Below, piece by piece: positions 5,276-9,275 of a stretch of DNA of 9,275 bases (position 1 is the stretch's first letter; each line of letters starts with the position of its first letter). The position numbers were made by a program, and so were the translations under genes. The notes under the pieces were generated by a model. That model made no database searches and was not told the origin of the DNA. It saw only the letters and a list, made by a program, of their open reading frames with translations. Source of the stretch: Halomonas halophila (lineage in GTDB: Bacteria > Pseudomonadota > Gammaproteobacteria > Pseudomonadales > Halomonadaceae); NCBI GenBank assembly GCA_002433675.1, contig DJIP01000356.1:974-10248 (forward strand). The letters run 5' to 3'.

Positions 5276-6900
5276 GCGTTATCTCCCTGGCCGGAAGCGC
5301 CCGCCTCGAAGCGCTGCTCGATGAACCGGGCCAGCGCCTGCTGGGAGGCGCTGATGTCGGGAAGCTCCGGACGGATCGACTTGCCCTTGAGCTCGCCCAG
5401 ACGAGCGATCACCGACTGCACCGACTCGTCGTCGACGTCATAGTAGCCTTCGAGCAGGGTGATGGCCTTGTCGAGGCTGGCCTCGTACAAGCCGGTCTCT
5501 TCCTTGAGCAGGGCCAGCTGGGACTGCTCCAGCACCAGGCGCAGACTCTGGCGCAGGTAGGACTCCTGCTCCGGGGTGATCAGGGCTTCCAGTGCCTGGT
5601 CGTGGTGACGCACCGTCACCAGCTCCTTGAGCTCTTCACCGACCCGTGCCAGCTGCTCCTGCCAGGCACCGGTGGGCGCCTCCTCGATGGTGGTATCGGC
5701 GGTGAACTGCTCGATGTCCTGGGCCAGCGGCAGGCCGGCGATCTGCTCCTGCTGAGCGTTCAGGGCCAGGTAGAGGCCAGTCCGGTCGACCTTGGGCACC
5801 GTCTGCAGGGCGGCCAGCTCCTCGGCGATGGCGCGGCGTACCGGGACCAGGGCCGGATTGTCGGCCTCTTCGAGACGAGCGTCGGCGGTGCGCAGCAGCG
5901 CCGCGGCACCCTCGACGTCACGTTCGAGCTGCAGGCGCTGATTGGCCAGACGCAGCAGGTAGGCGGCCTCGGCGTGCAGCCAGTCACGCTCGTCGGCGTT
6001 CTGCTCCTTGGACAGCTCGGCCAGCACCCGATCCAGGGTCTGGTTGACGTCGGACTTGTAGGCGTCGAAGTCGCTCTTGATGCCGTCCACCGCCTGGCCC
6101 ATGGTCTCGCGACGCTCGGCAAGGCCGCTTTCCAGCTGGGACGACAGCTCCTGGACCTCGGCCACGCTGGGGCTGTTCTGCTTGAGCTGGTCGATGCGCG
6201 CGGACATGGCCTGCTGCAGCTGCCAGCCTTTCCAGCCGACAAAGGCCACGCCGGCGATCAGGATCAGCACCAGCACCAATGCCACGACACCGGCCTTGCC
6301 ACCACCAGAACGGCCACCAGAGCCGCCGGAAGACGAGGTCGCGGCACCGCTTCCGCCAGCGGAAGCCCCGCCGCTGCCACCCTTGCCTGCCGTAGAGCCA
6401 GGCTTGTTGTCCCCGGCCTTGGTGTCACTGGCCTTGGTGCCACTGGGCTTGCCGGCACCGGCCTTGCCGCCACTGGAGGCGGTGGCATTTGCGCTGGCCT
6501 TGGCGCTGTTGTCGGGCTTGCTATCGCCGGGCTTGCTCGCACTAGGTTTGCTCGCACTGGGCGTGCTTGCACTGTCCCCGGCGGCGCCCTTCGCTTCGGC
6601 GGTCGCGGCGTCACTCGATGTGGCCTTGGTGGCGCTACCTGTGCTCGACGAGGTAACGCCGGCAGACGATGAGCCGCCCGTCGCCGTGGCGGGAGTAGAG
6701 GATGCCGCGCTGGCACTGGACGAAGTGGATCCGGTCGAGCTGCTGCCATTCTTGTCGCGACGCCGCGACCGCCGCTGGGAGCCCCCCTTGCCCGCGCCGC
6801 CCTTCGAGGCGTCCGCGCCTGAGGTCGCGCTTCCTGTGCCCTGCTGGCCGGAAGCGGACGGGGTCTGCTGCTCGTCCTGATCGTGCTGTTGGTTGCTCAT
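5272..6900 (-). CDS. hemX: HemX, single-pass membrane protein of the hem operon
   Basis: This 542-residue HemX-family protein is much longer than E. coli HemX (393). Residues 1-200 are low-complexity: Ala/Ser/Gly/Thr/Lys-rich with a basic patch RRSRRR (43-48) and Lys-Pro repeats at about 111-131. One membrane helix (203-221) follows, then a periplasmic coiled-coil-like and helical domain (about 225-530) holding the conserved part, such as ERDWLHAEAAYLLRLANQRL (304-323). HemX proteins are often mislabelled uroporphyrinogen-III methyltransferases, but nothing like a SAM-dependent methyltransferase domain is seen here. The function is unknown in detail; operon position ties it to tetrapyrrole synthesis. 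It starts 25 nt after hemD, with AAGGG about 10 nt upstream of the ATG. The long head is the odd feature and probably extends into the cytoplasm. Confidence 0.93.
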   Translation of the reverse strand: MSNQQHDQDEQQTPSASGQQGTGSATSGADASKGGAGKGGSQRRSRRRDKNGSSSTGSTSSSASAASSTPATATGGSSSAGVTSSSTGSATKATSSDAATAEAKGAAGDSASTPSASKPSASKPGDSKPDNSAKASANATASSGGKAGAGKPSGTKASDTKAGDNKPGSTAGKGGSGGASAGGSGAATSSSGGSGGRSGGGKAGVVALVLVLILIAGVAFVGWKGWQLQQAMSARIDQLKQNSPSVAEVQELSSQLESGLAERRETMGQAVDGIKSDFDAYKSDVNQTLDRVLAELSKEQNADERDWLHAEAAYLLRLANQRLQLERDVEGAAALLRTADARLEEADNPALVPVRRAIAEELAALQTVPKVDRTGLYLALNAQQEQIAGLPLAQDIEQFTADTTIEEAPTGAWQEQLARVGEELKELVTVRHHDQALEALITPEQESYLRQSLRLVLEQSQLALLKEETGLYEASLDKAITLLEGYYDVDDESVQSVIARLGELKGKSIRPELPDISASQQALARFIEQRFEAGASGQGDNA

Positions 6901-6925
6901 CTGTCGCTAGCCCTTTTAGAGATCT

Positions 6926-7690
6926 TCATTCGCCATCCTCTGGGTCGCAGGTCCTTGCCACCGCGGCCGCCAGCGCCGCAGGAGACGCGCCAGACGCCAC
7001 GACCGGGATGCGAAATCCCAGCGTTTTCGCCAGTGTAGCCAACCGCTGGCTGGATACGACAAGCGGTTGTTGAAAGGCGGCCTCTGAACACCATCTTGCC
7101 AGATGTTCGAGGATTTCTCCGCTACTGACCACCAACGCCTGATAGCCCCCTTGTTCGAGCCATGTTCTGGCCCCAGCGTCGGGAGTGATCAGGCGGCGTC
7201 GATACACCTCGAGACGCGTGACGCGCGCGCCCCTTTGCGCAAGGGTGTCGCCCAGCAGCGGGCGGCCACCTTCGCCCGCTACCAGCAGCACTCGCTGGTG
7301 CTCCAGGCACTGCAGCGAGGCCAGCGCCAGCAAGGCCTCGCTGGTCTCTTCTCCGGCGGTGGGGGCAGGCACCCGCACCTTGAGTCCCAGCGCCTGATGT
7401 AACACCGTCGCCGTGGCCTGCCCGACGGCATACAGCTCAAGCCTCTGGGGCAACTGTGGCCAGTAGCGATCCAGCGCCTCGGCCAGCCGCTCGGCAGCGG
7501 CGGGACTGATGACTACCACCTTATGAAAGTGGTCGATGTCGAGCCAGGCCGAGCGCACATCTGCCGTCTCTGGCACAGTTTCCTGCTGCATCACCGCGAG
7601 CCGCTCGGTGCCGAACCCCTTGGCCTCGATGGCCTCGGCCAGCGCTCGGGCGCGCTCGCCGGGCCGGGTAATCAGTACCGGGGCGCCCAT
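6926..7690 (-). CDS. hemD: Uroporphyrinogen-III synthase HemD
   Basis: This 254-residue cytoplasmic enzyme cyclises hydroxymethylbilane with inversion of ring D to give uroporphyrinogen III. The fold is two similar alpha/beta domains. Near the N-terminus is VLITRPGERARALAEAI, then an LYAVGQATATVLHQ segment near 87-100. The linker leads to VLLVAGEGGRPLLGDTL, where E. coli HemD has a similar GGR loop preceded by RG, here AG. VVSSGEILEHLA and VASGASPAALAAAV follow near the C-terminus. The length is usual for the family. The ATG at 7690 shares its first base with the hemC stop (TGATG). No strong ribosome site is nearby, which suggests coupled re-initiation. A TTG one codon earlier is an unlikely alternative. 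Sequence is weakly conserved in this family, so recognition leans partly on gene order. Confidence 0.94.
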   Translation of the reverse strand: MGAPVLITRPGERARALAEAIEAKGFGTERLAVMQQETVPETADVRSAWLDIDHFHKVVVISPAAAERLAEALDRYWPQLPQRLELYAVGQATATVLHQALGLKVRVPAPTAGEETSEALLALASLQCLEHQRVLLVAGEGGRPLLGDTLAQRGARVTRLEVYRRRLITPDAGARTWLEQGGYQALVVSSGEILEHLARWCSEAAFQQPLVVSSQRLATLAKTLGFRIPVVASGASPAALAAAVARTCDPEDGE

Positions 7691-8622
7691 CAACGCGGTC
7701 CGTAGACCTCGGCCAGGATATCGCCGGCGCCCTGCTCCAGCAGCTGTTCGGCGACACGGATTCCCAGCGCTTCGGGCTCATCCACCGAACCACGCCCTTC
7801 GGCACGCAGCACGCGGGAGCCGTCGGGCGTACCGACAAGGGCCCTCAGCCACAGTGTCCTGCCATCGTCCTGGTAGATGGCATGCCCGCCGATGGGCACC
7901 TGGCAGCCGCCTTCCAGACGTGTATTCATGGCCCGCTCGGCGCGCACTCTGGTCGCCGTCTCGATATCGTCGAGCGGTGCCAGCAGCGACACCAGTTCGG
8001 TGTCGTGCATGCGGCATTCGATGCCAAGTGCGCCCTGGCCGCAGGCCGGAAGACAGATTTCGGGCGGCAGCTCCTGGGCGATACGTTCCCCCAGCCCCAG
8101 CCGCTTGAGCCCGGAAGTGGCCAGCAGGATGGCGTCGAATTCGCCAGCGTCGAGCTTGGCCAGGCGAGTCTGGACATTGCCACGCAGGCTGATGACCTCG
8201 AGGTCAGGACGGGCCTCGCGCATCTGCAATCCGCGGCGCAGGCTGGAGGTGCCCAGACGGGCGCCCTCGGGCAGGTCCTCGAAGCGAGCATAGTCATTGG
8301 AGACGAAGGCATCGGTGGGCTCGGCGCCTTCCAGGATCACCGACAGTCCGAGACTCTCGGGAAACTGCATCGGTACATCCTTCATGGAGTGCACCGCGAT
8401 ATCGGCGCGACCGTCGAGCATCGCCTCTTCGAGCTCCTTGACGAACAACCCCTTGCCGCCAACCTTGGCCAGGGGCGTGTCGAGAATCTTGTCGCCGCGG
8501 GTCGACATCGGTACCAGCTCGACCTCGAGCCCGGGGTGAATCGCCATCAGGCGATCGCGAACATGTTCGGCCTGCCATAGGGCCAACTGGCTCTTGCGCG
8601 TCGCGATACGCAGCCTGGACAT
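7690..8622 (-). CDS. hemC: Hydroxymethylbilane synthase (porphobilinogen deaminase) HemC
   Basis: This 310-residue cytoplasmic enzyme joins four porphobilinogens into hydroxymethylbilane (E. coli 313). The catalytic aspartate is Asp82 in HSMKDVP. The dipyrromethane cofactor is bound by Cys240 in [11 protein letters not shown]. Substrate-binding arginines are visible as Arg9 (RIATRKS), Arg129-130 (GTSSLRR), Arg147 (SLRGNV) and Arg153. The gene leads the operon and runs into hemD by a TGATG overlap. Start choice is between ATG 8622 (MSRLRIATR) and in-frame GTG 8631, three codons upstream. AGGGAGAG lies about 6 nt before the GTG but 15 nt before the ATG, so the GTG has the better ribosome site. 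The ATG is listed as the conventional call; nothing else in the protein depends on it. Confidence 0.97.
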   Translation of the reverse strand: MSRLRIATRKSQLALWQAEHVRDRLMAIHPGLEVELVPMSTRGDKILDTPLAKVGGKGLFVKELEEAMLDGRADIAVHSMKDVPMQFPESLGLSVILEGAEPTDAFVSNDYARFEDLPEGARLGTSSLRRGLQMREARPDLEVISLRGNVQTRLAKLDAGEFDAILLATSGLKRLGLGERIAQELPPEICLPACGQGALGIECRMHDTELVSLLAPLDDIETATRVRAERAMNTRLEGGCQVPIGGHAIYQDDGRTLWLRALVGTPDGSRVLRAEGRGSVDEPEALGIRVAEQLLEQGAGDILAEVYGPR

Positions 8623-8687
8623 CTGTTGCACGTTGCTCTCCCTGGTCGGGCTTGCGACCAAATCGCCGCGTCCGCCATGTTAAATGA

Positions 8688-8697
8688 ATGACGTCAT
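8688..8697. promoter_or_regulatory. 10-bp palindrome at the hemC start site
   Basis: ATGACGTCAT is a perfect palindrome. It overlaps the downstream edge of the hemC -10 box and the expected transcription start. Its position would suit a repressor; the binding protein is unknown, and a 10-bp palindrome can occur by chance. Confidence 0.35.
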
Positions 8698-8723
8698 CAT
8701 AAAGCACGGCCTCCGTCAGTAAA
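8696..8723 (-). promoter_or_regulatory. Sigma-70 promoter of the hemCDXY operon
   Basis: On the minus strand, TTTACT (-35, 8723-8718) and TATGAT (-10, 8701-8696) are separated by 16 nt. They match the consensus at 4 of 6 and 5 of 6 positions. The start would lie near 8689, about 65 nt before the hemC ATG. No second hem promoter is seen within the operon. Confidence 0.6.
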
Positions 8724-8763
8724 ATCGACGGCGACGGGACCCGTTGCCGCGCCTGCCACAAGC

Positions 8764-8841
8764 GCCCGCTGCCACCCTCGTTTCAGGGGCTGATGCCGCA
8801 CCTTCCTCGACGGCCCGCTACACCCTCGCCTCAAGGGCCGA
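8764..8841 (+). repeat. Imperfect 30-bp direct repeat upstream of argH
   Basis: Copy 1 (8764-8793) and copy 2 (8813-8841) share GCCCGCT, CACCCTCG, a TCA and a GGGC block. They differ by a one-base length change after GCCCGCT and a few transitions. Each contains CCCT and AGGG arms 6-7 nt apart. Copy 2 ends 6 bases before the candidate argH -10 box, so it covers the -35 region. Confidence 0.55.
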
Positions 8842-8844
8842 CTC

Positions 8845-8853
8845 TGGTACACT
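8845..8853 (+). promoter_or_regulatory. Candidate extended -10 promoter for argH
   Basis: TGGTACACT has the TGN-TANNNT form of an extended -10 element. No good -35 box lies 16-18 nt upstream, which extended -10 promoters can tolerate. The start would be near 8860, giving a leader of about 90 nt. Confidence 0.35.
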
Positions 8854-8952
8854 TTGGCCATACCAACGACAACGGCTGCCGGCTTCGTCAGCGCCCTCGG
8901 CGCCGGCCACCGATCACGTCGCCATCGCATCGTCATTCAGGAAGTCCATCCA

Positions 8953-9275
8953 ATGAGCCAGACCACCAACCAGTCCTGGGGCGGCCGCTTCAGCGAACCC
9001 ACCGACGCCTTCGTCGCTCGTTTCACCGCCTCGGTCGATTTCGACCAGCGCCTGGCCCGTCACGACATCCAGGGCTCCATCGCGCATGCCACCATGCTCG
9101 CCCAGGTAGGCGTGCTGAGCGAAGAGGAACGTGATGCCATCGTGACCGGGCTCAAGGAGATCGAGACGGAGATCGCCGAAGGGCGTTTCGAGTGGTCGGT
9201 GGCGCTGGAAGACGTGCACATGAACATCGAGGCACGGCTGACCCAGAAGATCGGCATCACCGGCAAGAAGCTGCA
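8953..9275 (+). CDS. argH: Argininosuccinate lyase ArgH, N-terminal part
   Basis: The window keeps the first 107 codons and two bases of a protein normally about 460 residues long. ArgH splits argininosuccinate to arginine and fumarate, the last step of arginine synthesis, as a cytoplasmic tetramer of the fumarase/aspartase superfamily. Conserved marks are [20 protein letters not shown] (9-28), [20 protein letters not shown] (30-49) and [13 protein letters not shown], which help form the substrate site. The ATG at 8953 has AGGA 10 nt upstream and gives the usual N-terminus. The gene is divergent from hemC, as in other gammaproteobacteria such as pseudomonads. Catalytic residues further along are outside the window. 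Confidence 0.96.
   Translation, partial: MSQTTNQSWGGRFSEPTDAFVARFTASVDFDQRLARHDIQGSIAHATMLAQVGVLSEEERDAIVTGLKEIETEIAEGRFEWSVALEDVHMNIEARLTQKIGITGKKL

Larger units (their letters stand above)
8623..8952. other. Divergent hemC-argH promoter region
   Basis: The 330 bases hold no gene. On the hemC side are a ribosome site, a palindrome (8688-8697) and a sigma-70 promoter (8696-8723). On the argH side are a pair of imperfect direct repeats (8764-8793, 8813-8841), an extended -10 candidate (8845-8853) and AGGA at 8939-8942, 10 nt before the argH ATG. I see no ArgR-type box. Confidence 0.65.

Noticed and set aside
3914..5443. Open frame of 509 codons on the plus strand opposite hemY
   Set aside because: It is the complement of a confidently identified gene, with Gln/Gly/His-rich composition, and it runs through the hem terminator hairpin.
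6077..6880. Pro/Ala/Leu-rich open frame on the plus strand opposite hemX
   Set aside because: Its composition is just the complement of the low-complexity Ser/Ala/Gly/Lys codons of HemX; no ribosome site or family motif is seen.
5272..6900. HemX as a uroporphyrinogen-III C-methyltransferase
   Set aside because: This is a common database name, but the protein has a membrane helix and a helical periplasmic domain and lacks the glycine-rich SAM-binding motifs of that enzyme.

Overview
This window looks like a piece of a high-GC gammaproteobacterial chromosome. The best guess is Halomonadaceae (Halomonas-like) or a close relative such as a pseudomonad. That guess rests on the strong G/C third-position bias, the hemC-hemD-hemX-hemY cluster divergent from argH, and protein sequences close to gammaproteobacterial versions. 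The genus is inferred from gene order and protein feel, not from a search. It is a core-genome neighbourhood: I see no transposase, integrase, phage gene, CRISPR array, tRNA or rRNA.

Layout. (1) Positions 1-129 are non-coding, with a hairpin at the left edge and a 21-bp imperfect tandem repeat. (2) Positions 130-940, minus strand, hold two adjacent crcB (Fluc fluoride channel) genes. The two paralogues have opposite charge bias across their loops, which suggests an antiparallel heterodimer. (3) Positions 941-1366 are a divergent intergenic region. It holds an intrinsic terminator on the minus strand with no gene in front of it (possible small RNA), a sigma-54-like -24/-12 motif facing right, and a perfect GTACAA/TTGTAC inverted repeat. 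(4) Positions 1367-3742, plus strand, encode a large exported-N-terminus MscS-superfamily mechanosensitive channel (YbiO-like), closed by a good terminator. (5) Positions 3793-3982 are a convergent intergenic spacer with short repeats, ending in a 15-bp hairpin that probably terminates the hem transcript. (6) Positions 4049-8622, minus strand, are the tetrapyrrole operon hemC-hemD-hemX-hemY with overlapping or closely spaced genes. (7) Positions 8623-8952 hold divergent promoters. (8) From 8953 runs the 5' part of argH, cut by the window end.

How the genes work together. HemC polymerises porphobilinogen to hydroxymethylbilane and HemD closes it to uroporphyrinogen III. HemX and HemY are inner-membrane proteins of the same operon whose exact roles are unsettled; HemY is thought to help haem-pathway enzymes work together. 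The CrcB pair exports toxic fluoride and the MscS-type channel relieves osmotic down-shock, so the left half is membrane stress protection. ArgH makes arginine and fumarate.

No clearly new biological system is present. The points most worth a second look are the asymmetric CrcB pair, the orphan terminator/possible small RNA with its overlapping promoter motifs, and the long low-complexity head of HemX.
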